From NCBI GenBank assembly GCA_013416445.1, contig JACCER010000002.1, forward strand, positions 248,001 through 312,000: a stretch of 64,000 bases of DNA. The letters are read 5' to 3'. Below, piece by piece: positions 19,533 to 29,452 of this stretch. The notes beneath the pieces are model-generated. The model was given only the letters and a program-made list of their open reading frames with translations, made no database searches and was not told the origin of the DNA. Position numbers and translations under genes: made by a program. The DNA is from Alcaligenaceae bacterium. GTDB taxonomy: Bacteria > Pseudomonadota > Gammaproteobacteria > Burkholderiales > Burkholderiaceae_B. Positions within the stretch are counted from its first letter, which is position 1. Each line of letters starts with the position of its first letter.

Positions 19533-19701
19533 GGGAGCTCCTTTCTTGGTTGTTCATCAAACGCTCATCAGGCACGGCAAAAGGTAATAGCGACGCCTCC
19601 TGATTGGCTTCGCTGCGCCCCCGCGAAAATGCCCACCAGACTATGCCGATAAAGGTCAGCATGGCGATGGCGGTCATGATGCCATTGACTATGCCCAGCA
19701 T
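19525..19701 (-). CDS. ccoQ: cbb3 oxidase small subunit CcoQ/FixQ
   Basis: This 58-residue protein starts [20 protein letters not shown] and continues VWWAFSRGRSEA. It has a single membrane helix (about 6-25) then a charged tail, the normal CcoQ architecture. The ATG shares one base with the ccoO stop (TAATG). The TGA stop lies inside the start of ccoP, so ccoO, ccoQ and ccoP are chained translationally. CcoQ stabilises the oxidase complex, particularly under oxygen. The identity rests on position, length and the WWAFSRGR motif. Confidence 0.9.
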   Translation of the reverse strand: MLGIVNGIMTAIAMLTFIGIVWWAFSRGRSEANQEASLLPFAVPDERLMNNQERSSHE

Positions 19702-20360
19702 TACAGTTCCCCTTCAGCAACTGCCTTGGCCGCCGCTTCGCGCCCGGCTATACCCAAGCCCTGCAGATAAGCGACCAGAGCATCTTCTTCGGTTTTACCC
19801 TGCAGTTGCTCGGGCGCCTTGTCGATTTGCTCGTCGGTGTAGGGCACACCCAGGCGGCGCAGCACGCGCATGCGGGTTTGCACGTTTTCGTTGGCCACCG
19901 AATTGTGCTGCAGCCATGGGTAGCTGGGCATATTCGATTCTTTCACGACGTCGCGCGGGTTGCGCAAGTGCACTCGGTGCCAGTCGTCGGAATAGCGCTT
20001 GCCGACGCGGGCCAGATCGGGACCTGTACGCTTCGATCCCCAAAGGAAGGGATGGTCGTAGCGGGACTCGCCCGCCAGCGAATAGGGACCATAGCGCTGG
20101 ACCTCGGAGCTGAGCATGCGTATCTGTTGCGAGTGGCAGCTAACGCAGCCCTCGCGTATGTAGATATCGCGCCCGATCAGGTTGAGCGGCTCGTAGGGCT
20201 CGACCCCTGGCGTAGGCGTAGTGGTCGAATGCTGGAAAAACAGCGGCACAATTTGTGCCAAACCGGCAAACGAAATCACCAGGATACTGAACACGATCAG
20301 CAGACCGATGTTTTTTTCCAGTGTCTTGTGCGAAAAAAGACCATGGTTTTGATTAGACAT
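19701..20360 (-). CDS. ccoO: cbb3-type cytochrome c oxidase subunit II (monohaem)
   Basis: A 219-residue membrane-anchored cytochrome c. One N-terminal helix (about 19-40) is followed by a haem-binding CVSCH at 72-76. The family motifs [36 protein letters not shown] and SNMPSYPWL are all present. CcoO relays electrons from CcoP to the CcoN active site. It lies 11 bases downstream of ccoN and overlaps ccoQ by one base. Confidence 0.97.
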   Translation of the reverse strand: MSNQNHGLFSHKTLEKNIGLLIVFSILVISFAGLAQIVPLFFQHSTTTPTPGVEPYEPLNLIGRDIYIREGCVSCHSQQIRMLSSEVQRYGPYSLAGESRYDHPFLWGSKRTGPDLARVGKRYSDDWHRVHLRNPRDVVKESNMPSYPWLQHNSVANENVQTRMRVLRRLGVPYTDEQIDKAPEQLQGKTEEDALVAYLQGLGIAGREAAAKAVAEGEL

Positions 20361-20371
20361 TCAGTTGCTCC

Positions 20372-21862
20372 TTAAGCTGTAGCCGTTGCTGCTGCAGGGC
20401 CAAGCAGGGCCGGATCGCGGGCGTCCGGGCTATACACATGCACCACAGGGTTTACTTTGACTTGACCACGGACTGTGAGATAAGTATTCCAGCCCATGAC
20501 GATGACACCACCCAGGAAGCACAAGCCGCCCAGCATGCGAATGACGTAGAAGGGGTAAGTTGCCTTGACCGCTTCAACGAAGCTGTAGGTGAGCATGCCG
20601 TCTTCGCTGGTGGCGCTCCACATGAGGCCTTGCATCACGCCGGCAATCCACATTGCGCTGATATACATCACTACGCCCAGCGTGGCCAGCCAGAAGTGCA
20701 GATCGACCAGCTTCATGCTGGCCATGGATTTACGGCCATACAAGCGGGGAATCATGTAGTACAGCGAACCAAAGGTAATCATGGCAACCCAGCCCAATGC
20801 GCCGGAATGCACGTGACCAATAGTCCAGTCGGTATAGTGCGACAAGGCATTGACTGTACGGATGGACATCATGGAGCCTTCAAAGGTAGACATGCCGTAG
20901 AACGACAGCGAGACCACCAGGAACTTCAGGATGGGATCAGTACGCAGCTTGTGCCAGGCGCCCGACATGGTCATGATGCCGTTAATCATGCCGCCCCACG
21001 ATGGTGCCAGCAATATCAGCGACAAGGCCATGCCCAGGGATTGGGTCCAGTCAGGCAACGAGGTATACAACAAGTGATGCGGGCCAGCCCACATATAAGT
21101 AAACGCCAATGCCCAAAAGTGCACGATGGAAAGGCGGTACGAATAAATGGGGCGCTCGGCTTGCTTGGGCACAAAGTAATACATCATGCCCAGAAAGCTG
21201 GTGGTGAGGAAAAAGCCCACGGCATTATGACCATACCACCACTGCACCATGGCATCTTGCACGCCACTATAAACTGAATACGATTTCCACATGGAAACCG
21301 GCAGTTCAAGGTTATTGAATATGTGCAAAACCGCAATGGTCACGATATAAGAACCGTAAAACCAATTAGCCACATAAATATGCTTGACCCGGCGCTTGAC
21401 GATAGTACCGAAAAACACCACGGCATAGGCAATCCAGACCAAGGCGAGCAGAATGTCGATAGGCCATTCGAGTTCGGCATATTCTTTGGTGGTGGTCAGG
21501 CCCATGGGCAGTGTAATGACCGCGGCAACGATCACCGCCTGCCAGCCCCAAAAAGTGAACGCCGCAAGCTTGTCGCAAAACAGGCGTGCCTGGCTAGTGC
21601 GCTGCACGACATAATACGAGGTGGCGAACAATGCGCTCCCACCAAACGCAAAAATGACGGCATTAGTATGCAAGGGCCGCAGACGACCATAACTTAGCCA
21701 AGGAACGTCGAAATTCAGTTCCGGCCAGATCAGTTGTGCGGCGATCCAGACGCCAACCCCCATGCCTACTATGCCCCACACTACGGTCATGATCGCAAAC
21801 TGACGAACCACGCCATAGTTGTAGGTTTCAGCGTTATTCCCGACAGTATCGGAAGTGCCCAT
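20372..21862 (-). CDS. ccoN: cbb3-type cytochrome c oxidase catalytic subunit I
   Basis: A 496-residue haem-copper oxidase core with about 12-14 membrane helices. Conserved histidines are visible in LRPLHTNAV (low-spin haem), [11 protein letters not shown] and AGPHHLLYT (CuB), and [11 protein letters not shown] (haems b3 and b). CcoN reduces O2 to water with high affinity and supports growth at low oxygen. It is the first gene of ccoNOQP-ccoG-ccoH, has an AGGGGAAG ribosome-binding site, and a perfect FNR box lies 69-82 bases before the start. This implies activation by the adjacent FNR protein. Confidence 0.97.
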   Translation of the reverse strand: MGTSDTVGNNAETYNYGVVRQFAIMTVVWGIVGMGVGVWIAAQLIWPELNFDVPWLSYGRLRPLHTNAVIFAFGGSALFATSYYVVQRTSQARLFCDKLAAFTFWGWQAVIVAAVITLPMGLTTTKEYAELEWPIDILLALVWIAYAVVFFGTIVKRRVKHIYVANWFYGSYIVTIAVLHIFNNLELPVSMWKSYSVYSGVQDAMVQWWYGHNAVGFFLTTSFLGMMYYFVPKQAERPIYSYRLSIVHFWALAFTYMWAGPHHLLYTSLPDWTQSLGMALSLILLAPSWGGMINGIMTMSGAWHKLRTDPILKFLVVSLSFYGMSTFEGSMMSIRTVNALSHYTDWTIGHVHSGALGWVAMITFGSLYYMIPRLYGRKSMASMKLVDLHFWLATLGVVMYISAMWIAGVMQGLMWSATSEDGMLTYSFVEAVKATYPFYVIRMLGGLCFLGGVIVMGWNTYLTVRGQVKVNPVVHVYSPDARDPALLGPAAATATA

Positions 21863-21930
21863 GAGCTTCCCCTAAAACAAATAAATAATGCTTAAGTCAA
21901 ACATGATCCAGCATGGAAATAAATCGAACC

Positions 21931-21944
21931 TTGATTTGAATCAA
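21931..21944. promoter_or_regulatory. FNR box upstream of ccoN
   Basis: TTGATTTGAATCAA is a perfect TTGAT-N4-ATCAA site, centred about 75 bases upstream of the ccoN ATG. Its position suits an activator site for the cco operon. No consensus -10 stands out at the classical class II distance. The rest of the 21863-22035 gap holds no gene. Confidence 0.85.
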
Positions 21945-22035
21945 AATTGGACTCAGGCTGAACATGCTGACGTTATCGCGCCACACTTAATAAAAAAACA
22001 TAAATGATTAACTGCCTGCCCTCGGACGAACCGGA

Positions 22036-22251
22036 CTAGTGCATTGCGGCTGGCCGCTGCGCTGTTGTGTCGTCTTGAGCCTGCTGGCTGGTCGGGTCGT
22101 CGGGCGGCATATCGTGATCCAGCAAGATAGCGTCGCCACCTGACTGCACGTCATCAAACTGGCCGGAAAAAATTGCCCACCAGAAAAACACACCTATGGC
22201 AATGACGAAAACCAGCGATATTGGCAACAGCAGAAACAGAGACTCGGCCAT
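22036..22251 (-). CDS. ccoS: cbb3 oxidase maturation protein CcoS
   Basis: From ATG 22251 this is 71 residues: MAESLFLLLPISLVFVIAIG, then VFFWWAIFSGQFDDVQSGGD. It has one membrane helix followed by the CcoS signature (F-W-A-x-x-S-G-Q-F-D-D). CcoS is required for cofactor loading of the cbb3 oxidase. It starts 5 bases after the ccoI-like stop, giving the standard ccoI-ccoS order. The C-terminal tail (about 45-71) is acidic and variable, as in the family. Confidence 0.92.
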   Translation of the reverse strand: MAESLFLLLPISLVFVIAIGVFFWWAIFSGQFDDVQSGGDAILLDHDMPPDDPTSQQAQDDTTAQRPAAMH

Positions 22252-22256
22252 GAGCG

Positions 22257-23225
22257 CTAGCCCTGCACCGCTGTGCTTTGCCAGTCGGTGGCGTTCTGCG
22301 CATGTGTCTGGCGCCGATACAGGCGCCACGAATTTGCGGCAACCGCCAACGACGACAAAAACATGGATATTGCCGCCACCCAAGGAGCCACCAGGCCTAT
22401 GGCGGCCAATGGCGTCATCAGAAAATGCCAAGCGACCGACGCATACAGGTTTTGCCTGGACACGGCACCGGTTGCCTGAGAAAGCCGTACAACGTCGAAA
22501 TCGGTAACTGCCGGCCGCGCGGACAAGCTGGCGTGCGCGGCGGCCACAGCCGTGGGAACAGCCATGGCCATGGCACAGGGACAGCTCATGACCAGCAAGG
22601 CTACCATGACGCCAATGGCGCGTTCAGGTGCATAAAAATACCATACCGCGCCTACCAGAAAGGCCAGCGCAAGCTGGATCACAACAAACCAGAATGCCAG
22701 ATGATTGGCGCGCTGCGATACCGCAACGCGGAATTCTTCAATGATGGCATGGGCAGCCCCCACGCCTATGGCCTGGCGCGCGCAAAGCTCGAGATAGCGG
22801 GCCGTCAGCAAGAAGGCCACGAACATGGTGACTGAATCGAAATAGACTTCGCCCTGCCCCACCCAGGTTGCATAGACGCTGGGAATGAAGGCTGCGATGA
22901 TGCCCAGCGCTACAGGCACGTCCATGTTGACACCGCCTTGCAGCATACGGCCAAAGGCATTGCCCCATACCGGCAAGGCGCAATACAGCATGACGGGCAC
23001 GGTCAGAACCAGGCTGATCCAGTTCATGATGAAAATAGCCTGATCGAGCAATGCAAGGTTCTCGGGAGCCATGCTTGCGCTACGCAAATAGCCTGGAAAG
23101 GCAAACATCATGACTTGCATCATGGCCAGCCATGCCAACCCCATACGCGCAAGCATATGACGGCGTTTCTGACGTTCCTGGTCGGACAAGCCGTGAGGGG
23201 TGGAAAAAATTGAAAAAGCGCGCAT
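22257..23225 (-). CDS. ccoI: CcoI-like copper P-type ATPase reduced to its membrane core
   Basis: The 322-residue product aligns with the membrane helices of CcoI, the P1B copper ATPase that supplies cbb3 oxidase. About eight helices are retained, including MDVPVALGII, GEVYFDSVTMF, the metal-site MSCPCAMAMAVPTA (CPC at 215-217) and the last-helix ISMFLSSLAV. No DKTG phosphorylation site, TGE actuator loop, nucleotide domain or N-terminal metal-binding domain is present. In place of the actuator there are about 20 residues (150-172), and in place of the P/N domains about 20 (232-255). The helix-7 Tyr-Asn pair reads Trp-His (266-267). The frame is intact and is followed by ccoS. It cannot hydrolyse ATP, so it may be a pore, a copper chaperone or a decaying gene. 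Confidence 0.8.
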   Translation of the reverse strand: MRAFSIFSTPHGLSDQERQKRRHMLARMGLAWLAMMQVMMFAFPGYLRSASMAPENLALLDQAIFIMNWISLVLTVPVMLYCALPVWGNAFGRMLQGGVNMDVPVALGIIAAFIPSVYATWVGQGEVYFDSVTMFVAFLLTARYLELCARQAIGVGAAHAIIEEFRVAVSQRANHLAFWFVVIQLALAFLVGAVWYFYAPERAIGVMVALLVMSCPCAMAMAVPTAVAAAHASLSARPAVTDFDVVRLSQATGAVSRQNLYASVAWHFLMTPLAAIGLVAPWVAAISMFLSSLAVAANSWRLYRRQTHAQNATDWQSTAVQG

Positions 23226-23262
23226 AGTTAAACACTATAACAAGCAGGGATAAACCCCCATA

Positions 23263-23276
23263 TTGATATAGATCAA
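23263..23276. promoter_or_regulatory. FNR box upstream of the ccoI-like gene
   Basis: TTGATATAGATCAA is a perfect TTGAT-N4-ATCAA box centred 44.5 bases before the ATG at 23225. A -10-like TATAGT (minus strand, 23234-23239) lies where a class II FNR promoter would place it. This predicts a transcript beginning within a few bases of the start codon. Confidence 0.8.
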
Positions 23277-23293
23277 GATCCTTCAAATCACTC

Positions 23294-23331
23294 GGGGCCG
23301 GACCCGCGGAAAACTCCGCCGGTCCGGCCCC
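23294..23331 (-). terminator. Hairpin after icl
   Basis: GGGGCCGGACC (23294-23304) pairs with GGTCCGGCCCC (23321-23331), and an inner GCGGA/TCCGC extends the stem. It begins 20 bases beyond the icl stop. No T-run follows, so it may work as a Rho-assisted end or a 3' stabilising structure. Confidence 0.55.
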
Positions 23332-23350
23332 ACTACCGCGCAAGCTAAAG

Positions 23351-24676
23351 TCAGGCTACTTGCAGACCTTCCTTGGCGGAGCTTTCAAATTGGGCTTCTT
23401 CCGTAGACCCGGTCAATGCCGTTGTGGAAGACTGCCCACCTTCAATAGCCTGGGTTACCGCATCGAAATAACCAGTGCCCACTTCGCGCTGGTGCTTGAC
23501 GGCGGTAAAGCCCAGATCGGCGGCGGCAAATTCTTTTTGCTGCAACTCGACAAAAGCTGTCATTTGCTTGCGCGCATAGCCATGCGCAAGCTCGAACATG
23601 CCATAGTTCAATGAATGGAAACCAGCCAGGGTAATGAACTGGAACTTATAACCCATGGCGCCCAATTCACGCTGGAACTTGGCAACCGTGGCATCGTCCA
23701 GATTCTTTTTCCAGTTGAACGAAGGCGAGCAATTATAGGCCAACATTTTCCCAGGGAACTGACGATGGATGGCTTCGGCGAATTTACGGGCATATTCCAG
23801 ATTGGGCGTAGACGTTTCGCACCACAGCAAATCTGCATAAGGAGCATAGGCCAAGCCACGGGAAATACCCTGCTCTATGCCTGGACGAGTACGGAAAAAG
23901 CCTTCAACCGTGCGCTCACCGGTAATGAACGGGTGATCGTTTTCGTCGATATCGCTGGTGACCAGATCGGCTGCGTCGGCATCAGTACGGGCCAACAGTA
24001 AGGTAGGCACATTCAGGACGTCGGAAGCCAGACGTGCGGATACCAGCTTGGCTACCGCTTCGCGGGTTGGCACCAGCACCTTGCCACCCATATGGCCGCA
24101 TTTTTTGACCGACGCAAGCTGATCTTCGAAGTGCACGCCTGCTGCGCCCGCTTCTATCATGGCCTTCATGAGTTCAAAAGCGTTGAGCACGCCGCCAAAG
24201 CCGGCTTCGGCATCAGCCACGATAGGAGCGAAAAAATCGATGTAGTCATCATCGGTGGGGTTCTTGCCTTCCATCCACTGGATCTGGTCACAGCGGGTCA
24301 GTGCATTGTTGATGCGCCGCACCACCTGAGGCACCGAGTTGGCGGGGTACAAAGATTGGTCGGGATACATTTCGCCAGCACCGTTGGCGTCGCCCGCAAC
24401 TTGCCAGCCCGACAGATAAATGGCTTTCAGGCCAGCCTTGACTTGCTGCATGGCCTGATTGCCGGTGAGCGCACCCAGCGTATTTACGAAAGGCTCGGAA
24501 TGAAGCAGATCCCAGAATTTTTCAGCGCCACGACGCGCCAGCGTGTGCTCGACGACAACAGAACCACGCAAGCGCACGACCTCTTCAGCACCGTAGCCGC
24601 GCTTGATGCCCTGCCAGCGTGGGTCTTCGGCCCAGGTTTTCTGCAAATTGCGAATTTCGTTTTCTCGTGTGCTCAT
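23351..24676 (-). CDS. aceA: Isocitrate lyase
   Basis: From ATG 24676 this is 441 residues (E. coli AceA has 434). It cleaves isocitrate to glyoxylate and succinate for the glyoxylate shunt during growth on acetate or fatty acids. The catalytic signature KKCGHM is at 191-196 with the active cysteine at 193. [11 protein letters not shown] and the [15 protein letters not shown] region are also present. The start is fixed by an AGGAG site 6-11 bases before the ATG; the open frame upstream lacks family similarity. A perfect 16-base palindrome lies about 90 bases upstream. No malate synthase gene is adjacent. Confidence 0.96.
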   Translation of the reverse strand: MSTRENEIRNLQKTWAEDPRWQGIKRGYGAEEVVRLRGSVVVEHTLARRGAEKFWDLLHSEPFVNTLGALTGNQAMQQVKAGLKAIYLSGWQVAGDANGAGEMYPDQSLYPANSVPQVVRRINNALTRCDQIQWMEGKNPTDDDYIDFFAPIVADAEAGFGGVLNAFELMKAMIEAGAAGVHFEDQLASVKKCGHMGGKVLVPTREAVAKLVSARLASDVLNVPTLLLARTDADAADLVTSDIDENDHPFITGERTVEGFFRTRPGIEQGISRGLAYAPYADLLWCETSTPNLEYARKFAEAIHRQFPGKMLAYNCSPSFNWKKNLDDATVAKFQRELGAMGYKFQFITLAGFHSLNYGMFELAHGYARKQMTAFVELQQKEFAAADLGFTAVKHQREVGTGYFDAVTQAIEGGQSSTTALTGSTEEAQFESSAKEGLQVA

Positions 24677-25033
24677 GGTGCAACTCCTAGTAAAAACAAG
24701 ATAGATAGAAAGGGATAATCGTTGGGAAAAGTTTACGCTTATGTTGCAGAGCAAACGAGACTTATGTCTTATATAAGACAAAAAATGTATTTTATAAAAA
24801 TCATATACTTATGAAAATTACACCACGATGTGAAATATAATTCTTTCCTATGAAATAACTTACCTTGCGATGCAACATCTTCATTTCATATTGCAAAAAA
24901 CGATTTTCACAATGCGGAATACAGACCGCCAACGAGGTACAATTACTTTTCCCTCTACTTGAGCACCGCAAGCAGGTATCCCTTGCTGCCTTGGAACTGC
25001 TTGAACAGCATTTAATTATCTCCAAACCTTGCC
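24677..25033. other. AT-rich icl/queF divergent intergenic region
   Basis: This 357-base gap separates divergent aceA and queF. It is markedly AT-rich between 24770 and 24900 and contains the palindrome at 24765-24780. No small ORF with a ribosome-binding site is evident. Both promoters must lie here. Confidence 0.6.
24765..24780. promoter_or_regulatory. Perfect 16-bp palindrome, probable operator of icl
   Basis: TGTCTTATATAAGACA is a perfect inverted repeat located 89-104 bases upstream of the icl ATG. The form (CTTATATAAG core) resembles operators of GntR-type regulators. Which regulator binds is not shown. Confidence 0.55.
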
Positions 25034-25858
25034 ATGTCCGACGCCATACTTGCCAATGCCCCGCTGGGGCACGATGTGTCTTACCCCGATGCCTACAACC
25101 CTGCCCTGCTCTTTCCCATAGACCGCAGCCTCAATCGCGAAAAGCTATCCATTCCACACACTTGGTTCGGCGCCGATATCTGGAACGCCTACGAAATATC
25201 CTGGCTCAATCCCAAAGGCAGGCCGGTGGCAGGCATGGCTCGCTTCACCTTTGCACCAGACAGCCCCAGGCTTATCGAGTCCAAGTCATTCAAGCTCTAT
25301 CTGAATTCGTTTAATGAAGAACACTTTGCAAGCACGGAACAGGTCAGGGAACGCATGGCGCACGATCTGGCGCAGGCGTCTGGCTCGCCGGTTGCGGTGG
25401 GAATCGATCTTGGCATAGGGCGTGAGTCGCAGCTTTGCCAGCCTATGGACGGCATGTGCATAGACGACACCGATATCGAAGTCACCATACACCAGCCCTC
25501 GGCCAGCCTGCTGCGCTGCACCCCCGACGCCCCACTGGTTACAGAAACACTGATGTCAGACCTGCTGAAGTCCAACTGCCCTGTCACCAGTCAGCCCGAC
25601 TGGGGCAGCGTTCAGGTGCGCTACACAGGACCGCAGATAGACCGTGGGGCCTTGCTTGCATATATTGTTTCCATGCGACGCCACAACGAGTTCCACGAAC
25701 ATTGCGTAGAGCAGATTTATTGCCATATCTGGCAAGCCTGCCAACCGCAGTCTTTACTGGTTTATGCGCGTTACACTCGCCGGGGCGGGCTGGACATCAA
25801 CCCCTGGCGCAGCAGCCAGCCAGCCGAAGTCAGCCATATACGCACCCCCAGGCAATGA
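25034..25858 (+). CDS. queF: NADPH-dependent 7-cyano-7-deazaguanine reductase
   Basis: This 274-residue protein is the long, bimodular (T-fold) type of QueF that reduces preQ0 to preQ1 in queuosine biosynthesis. The nucleotide-binding QueF motif ESKSFKLYLNSF is at 82-93. The catalytic cysteine is Cys182 in KSNCPVTSQPDW, with the acid Asp189. It is a nitrile reductase acting in the cytosol. The pathway's last enzyme, queH, is at 10225. The gene diverges from aceA and converges on pgsA. Confidence 0.96.
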   Translation: MSDAILANAPLGHDVSYPDAYNPALLFPIDRSLNREKLSIPHTWFGADIWNAYEISWLNPKGRPVAGMARFTFAPDSPRLIESKSFKLYLNSFNEEHFASTEQVRERMAHDLAQASGSPVAVGIDLGIGRESQLCQPMDGMCIDDTDIEVTIHQPSASLLRCTPDAPLVTETLMSDLLKSNCPVTSQPDWGSVQVRYTGPQIDRGALLAYIVSMRRHNEFHEHCVEQIYCHIWQACQPQSLLVYARYTRRGGLDINPWRSSQPAEVSHIRTPRQ

Positions 25859-25904
25859 TGGGTGTCGGCTTAAGCAGCGCAAACTTGCCGCTTGCCGTTG
25901 CGTT

Positions 25905-25934
25905 TTGTTCGGTGTGGGTGGGGTCAGTGCGGCA
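25905..25934. repeat. Segment shared with 3538-3568
   Basis: TTGTTCGGTGTGGGTG and GGGTCAGTGCGGCA together nearly match 3538-3568. Both copies are in short gaps between convergent genes. The identity may mark fragments of one dispersed element. Confidence 0.4.
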
Positions 25935-25965
25935 GTAGGCATGCGCCATGCCGACCTATACCGGT

Positions 25966-26547
25966 TTACTGCGGCCTGCCACCTTTATCGCGAATTTCAG
26001 GCCAAGCCTTGCCCAGGTAGTAGCACATGGACCAAACCGTAAGAATGGCGGCCACCACGATAAGGATTTGGCCGACGATTTGTGTTGATACCCCATATAA
26101 CGGTTGCCAATAAAGCAGACAAGGAATAGCCACCATTTGGGCCGCCGTCTTGAACTTGCCCAACCTGTGCACGGCAACACTGCCGCTGGCGCCGATTTTC
26201 GCCATCCATTCGCGCAATGCCGATATGGTAATTTCGCGCCCGATAATGACCAGAGCAATGAACGAGTCAACCCGATTCAGATCCAGCAGTATCAACAGGG
26301 CAGCACACACCATAAGCTTGTCGGCCACTGGGTCCAGGAAGGCGCCAAAAGCTGAAGTCTGGTTCCAGCGCCGGGCCAGCCAGCCATCGAACCAGTCGGT
26401 CAAGGCGGCAACAATAAAGGCAAGCGCACCAATCAAATCACGCACTGGCATGGAAAGCCAGTCGGAGGGTACATAAAAAAGCCCCACGATCAGGGGGATC
26501 ATGGCGATGCGCAGCCAGGTAAGGGCAATTGGTAAGTTAAATGGCAT
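25966..26547 (-). CDS. pgsA: CDP-diacylglycerol-glycerol-3-phosphate 3-phosphatidyltransferase
   Basis: A 193-residue membrane enzyme that makes phosphatidylglycerophosphate, the first committed step to phosphatidylglycerol and cardiolipin. The CDP-alcohol phosphotransferase motif D-G-x2-A-R-x8-G-x3-D-x3-D is seen as FDGWLARRWNQT followed by GAFLDPVADK. Five or so hydrophobic helices are present. It lies 15 bases after uvrC, in the order nagZ-uvrC-pgsA. Confidence 0.95.
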   Translation of the reverse strand: MPFNLPIALTWLRIAMIPLIVGLFYVPSDWLSMPVRDLIGALAFIVAALTDWFDGWLARRWNQTSAFGAFLDPVADKLMVCAALLILLDLNRVDSFIALVIIGREITISALREWMAKIGASGSVAVHRLGKFKTAAQMVAIPCLLYWQPLYGVSTQIVGQILIVVAAILTVWSMCYYLGKAWPEIRDKGGRPQ

Positions 26548-26562
26548 AGGCTCAATACTACC

Positions 26563-28401
26563 TTATCGCAGCGCAAGATAGATACGCTCGGCGAGATCGT
26601 CCGAAATCCCGGCCACCGAGCGCAAGTCATCAATGCTGGCGTCGACCACACCCGAAAAGCCACCGAAACGCGCCAGCAACTTCTGGCGGCGCTTGGCGCC
26701 CACCCCTTCGATTTCTTCCAGGCGCGATACATTACGGGCCTTGGCGCGCTGCGCCCGCATACCCGTGATGGCGAATCGATGGGCCTCGTCGCGAATTTGC
26801 GCCACCAGCATCAACGCAGCCGATTCTATGCCCAGCGCCACGGGCTCACGCCCATCGACAAACACCAAGGTTTCGAGGCCGACCTTACGCCCCTCGCCCT
26901 TGGAAACACCCACTATCGTATGGGTATCAAGGCCCAATTCCACAAAGACCTGGCGCGCGACTTCGACTTGGCCCTTGCCGCCGTCTATCAGCACGGTGTC
27001 GGGCATATCGGCCTGGCCATCGGCCACCCGACTGAAGCGGCGAGTCAGCACCTGGCGCATGGCTGCGTAATCGTCACCCGGCGTGATGCCGGCAATGTTG
27101 TAGCGCCGATATAACGAGGGCTGCATGTCGTGATGCCGATAAACCACGCAAGATGCCTGGGTCGCCTCGCCAGCGGTATGGCTGATGTCGAAGCATTCGA
27201 TATGCAGGGCGTCGAGCGCCGCCTCATCGGTGTCGAGCTCAAGCGCCATGGCCAGCGCCAGAGTGCGCGCGGCGCGTGCGCTGGATTCGCTGAGCAGGCG
27301 GGCCAGTGCGAGTTCTGCATTGCGGGTGGCTTGCTCCAGCCAGGTCTTGCGTATGCCTTGCGGCCTGATGAGCACGCGCGCCTTGACACCGGTGCGTTCG
27401 GCCAGCAACCCTATCAGGTCTGGATCAGGCAAGGCATGCGAGCACACGAGTACGGCAGGCATATTGCTTTCAACGTAATGCTGGGCCACAAACGCGGCCA
27501 ACACATCGCCCGGACTGTCATCGTGAGTTTGCGATGGGAAAAAAGGCTTGTCGCCCAAATGCCGCCCGCCTCGTATCATGGCCAGGTTCACGCATACCCG
27601 CCCGCCCGCCGAAGCCAGCGCAATCACATCGACATCATCGTTACCGATTTTTTCCATGGACTGCTGCTGCAACACCCTGGCCAGAGCCCCCATTTGGTCG
27701 CGCAGCACGGCGGCTTGTTCGAACTCAAGCGCATCAGAGGCCTTGCGCATACGCACTTCGATATCGTGCATGACGTCTTTGGCGTGCCCGTCCAAAAACC
27801 GTACGGCGCGTTCGACATCGGCTTTATAGTCTTCGGCTGGGATCAGATTGACGCAAGGCGCCGAGCACCGCCCTATTTGATATAACAGGCAAGGTCGGGA
27901 ACGGTTTGCAAAAACACTGTCTTCGCAGGTTCTCAGGCGAAAAACCCGTTGCAGTATCTGTATGGTTTCGCGCACCGCCCAGGCGTTCGGATAGGGACCG
28001 AAATACCGTCCCTTGCCACTGGTGCTGCCACGATAATAGGCAATGCGCGGCGCAACATGGCCGCTGATCATCAGGTAGGGGTAAGACTTGTCATCCCTGA
28101 AAAGTATGTTGTAGCGCGGCTTTAGCTGCTTGATCAGATTATTTTCAAGCAGCAGAGCTTCCGCTTCAGAACGCGTAACAGTAACGTCTACCCGCACTAC
28201 CCGCGCCACCATATAGGCAATGCGAGGGCTGTCAGGCGTTTTCTGGAAATAGGAATTCACGCGTTTTTTCAGGTCGCGTGCCTTGCCTACGTACAGCACC
28301 TCGCCTTGCGCATCGATATGCCGATAAACGCCAGGCAAGTGCGGCAGGTCAGCCAGAAACGATTTGAGATTGTAGTCGTCGGGCATATTGGTAGCGCTCA
28401 T
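26563..28401 (-). CDS. uvrC: UvrABC excinuclease subunit C
   Basis: At 612 residues it carries the GIY-YIG nuclease at the N-terminus ([23 protein letters not shown]), a UvrB-binding UVR motif near 205-240, the RNase H-like endonuclease half ([16 protein letters not shown]), and two C-terminal helix-hairpin-helix motifs. It makes both incisions around bulky DNA damage. An ATG at 28386 ([11 protein letters not shown]) aligns better with the E. coli start than 28401. The 5' end overlaps the 3' end of nagZ by up to 53 bases. Confidence 0.95.
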   Translation of the reverse strand: MSATNMPDDYNLKSFLADLPHLPGVYRHIDAQGEVLYVGKARDLKKRVNSYFQKTPDSPRIAYMVARVVRVDVTVTRSEAEALLLENNLIKQLKPRYNILFRDDKSYPYLMISGHVAPRIAYYRGSTSGKGRYFGPYPNAWAVRETIQILQRVFRLRTCEDSVFANRSRPCLLYQIGRCSAPCVNLIPAEDYKADVERAVRFLDGHAKDVMHDIEVRMRKASDALEFEQAAVLRDQMGALARVLQQQSMEKIGNDDVDVIALASAGGRVCVNLAMIRGGRHLGDKPFFPSQTHDDSPGDVLAAFVAQHYVESNMPAVLVCSHALPDPDLIGLLAERTGVKARVLIRPQGIRKTWLEQATRNAELALARLLSESSARAARTLALAMALELDTDEAALDALHIECFDISHTAGEATQASCVVYRHHDMQPSLYRRYNIAGITPGDDYAAMRQVLTRRFSRVADGQADMPDTVLIDGGKGQVEVARQVFVELGLDTHTIVGVSKGEGRKVGLETLVFVDGREPVALGIESAALMLVAQIRDEAHRFAITGMRAQRAKARNVSRLEEIEGVGAKRRQKLLARFGGFSGVVDASIDDLRSVAGISDDLAERIYLALR

Positions 28402-29407
28402 CGGCTTGCAGGGCGTCCCAATCCGGGGCGGGTTTTTGCGGCATCAGGCGCCGGATGCGCTGTATGCAAGCGGGTTCATGCTGGATTTGCAACCGCGCCA
28501 GCAGGTCGTCGGCCAGATCGGGGCGATTACATACCAGTACCATATCGCATCCCGCACCCAGGGCGGCCTGGGCGCGCGCCAGGATATCGCCCGCCACAGT
28601 GGCCCCTTCCATGGTCAAGTCATCGGAAAACACCACACCGTCGTAACCCAGGTCTTGGCGCAGCACTTTTTGTATCCAGTGGCGAGAAAACCCGGCAGGA
28701 TGCGGGTCTACCTTGGGGTAGATGACGTGCGCGGGCATGACCGACGGCAACACCATATCGCCCAGCCAGGCGTAGGGCGCGGCGTCTTCCTGCATGATGT
28801 CTTCGAAGCCGCGCTGGTCGACGGGAATTTCGTGATGTGAGTCGGCTTCCACGGCGCCATGACCGGGAAAATGCTTGCCGCAAGCCGCCATGTCGGCCAG
28901 CATCAGCCCTTGTATCAGAGCCCGGGCCAGCATGGTGACGACGCGCGGGTCGCGATGAAACGCGCGATTCCCTATCACTTTGCTGACGCCGTAATCCAGG
29001 TCCAGCACGGGGGTAAAACTTAAGTCTACGCCACAGGCGCGCAGTTCGGCCCCCAGCACATAGCCGGTTTCAGACGCCAGGCGCATGGCGGCCAGGGAAT
29101 CTTCCAGCCATAGTTCGCCAAATACGCTCATGGCGGGAATTTCGGTAAAGCCATCGGTGCGAAAGCGCTGCACCCGCCCGCCCTCGTGATCGACGGCAAT
29201 CAGCAAGGGTTCATTACGTTCGGCGTGGATAGCCTGACACAAGTCGGTCAATTGTTCGCGGTGGTCAAAGTTGCGGGCGAACAGGATCACCCCGCCCACC
29301 AAGGGGTTGCGCAGGCGGGCGCGTTCGTGGGCGGTCATTACCGTGCCTTCGATATCGACCATTACAGGTCCGGGCGGCAGACTGATGCGCGTCTTCTGGG
29401 CTGTCAT
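28349..29407 (-). CDS. nagZ: Beta-N-acetylglucosaminidase
   Basis: A 352-residue glycoside hydrolase family 3 enzyme of the single-domain NagZ type. It removes GlcNAc from anhydro-muropeptides during peptidoglycan recycling in the cytosol. KHFPGHG is at 178-184, the flexible acid/base loop DSHHE at 189-193, and the nucleophile region is SDDLTM. It lies in acpS-nagZ-uvrC-pgsA. In bacteria with an AmpC system the products also act as inducers; no such gene is visible here. Confidence 0.95.
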   Translation of the reverse strand: MTAQKTRISLPPGPVMVDIEGTVMTAHERARLRNPLVGGVILFARNFDHREQLTDLCQAIHAERNEPLLIAVDHEGGRVQRFRTDGFTEIPAMSVFGELWLEDSLAAMRLASETGYVLGAELRACGVDLSFTPVLDLDYGVSKVIGNRAFHRDPRVVTMLARALIQGLMLADMAACGKHFPGHGAVEADSHHEIPVDQRGFEDIMQEDAAPYAWLGDMVLPSVMPAHVIYPKVDPHPAGFSRHWIQKVLRQDLGYDGVVFSDDLTMEGATVAGDILARAQAALGAGCDMVLVCNRPDLADDLLARLQIQHEPACIQRIRRLMPQKPAPDWDALQADERYQYARRLQSQIVSG

Positions 29408-29452
29408 GCTGTTTATCCGTTAATTCTCGAGTATGGGGTTGGGTGTTTATGG

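Noticed and set aside
20438-21277. 279-codon open frame on the plus strand
   Set aside because: It lies wholly antisense to ccoN, has no ribosome-binding site, and its composition (His/Gln-rich) is typical of shadows of high-GC membrane-protein genes.
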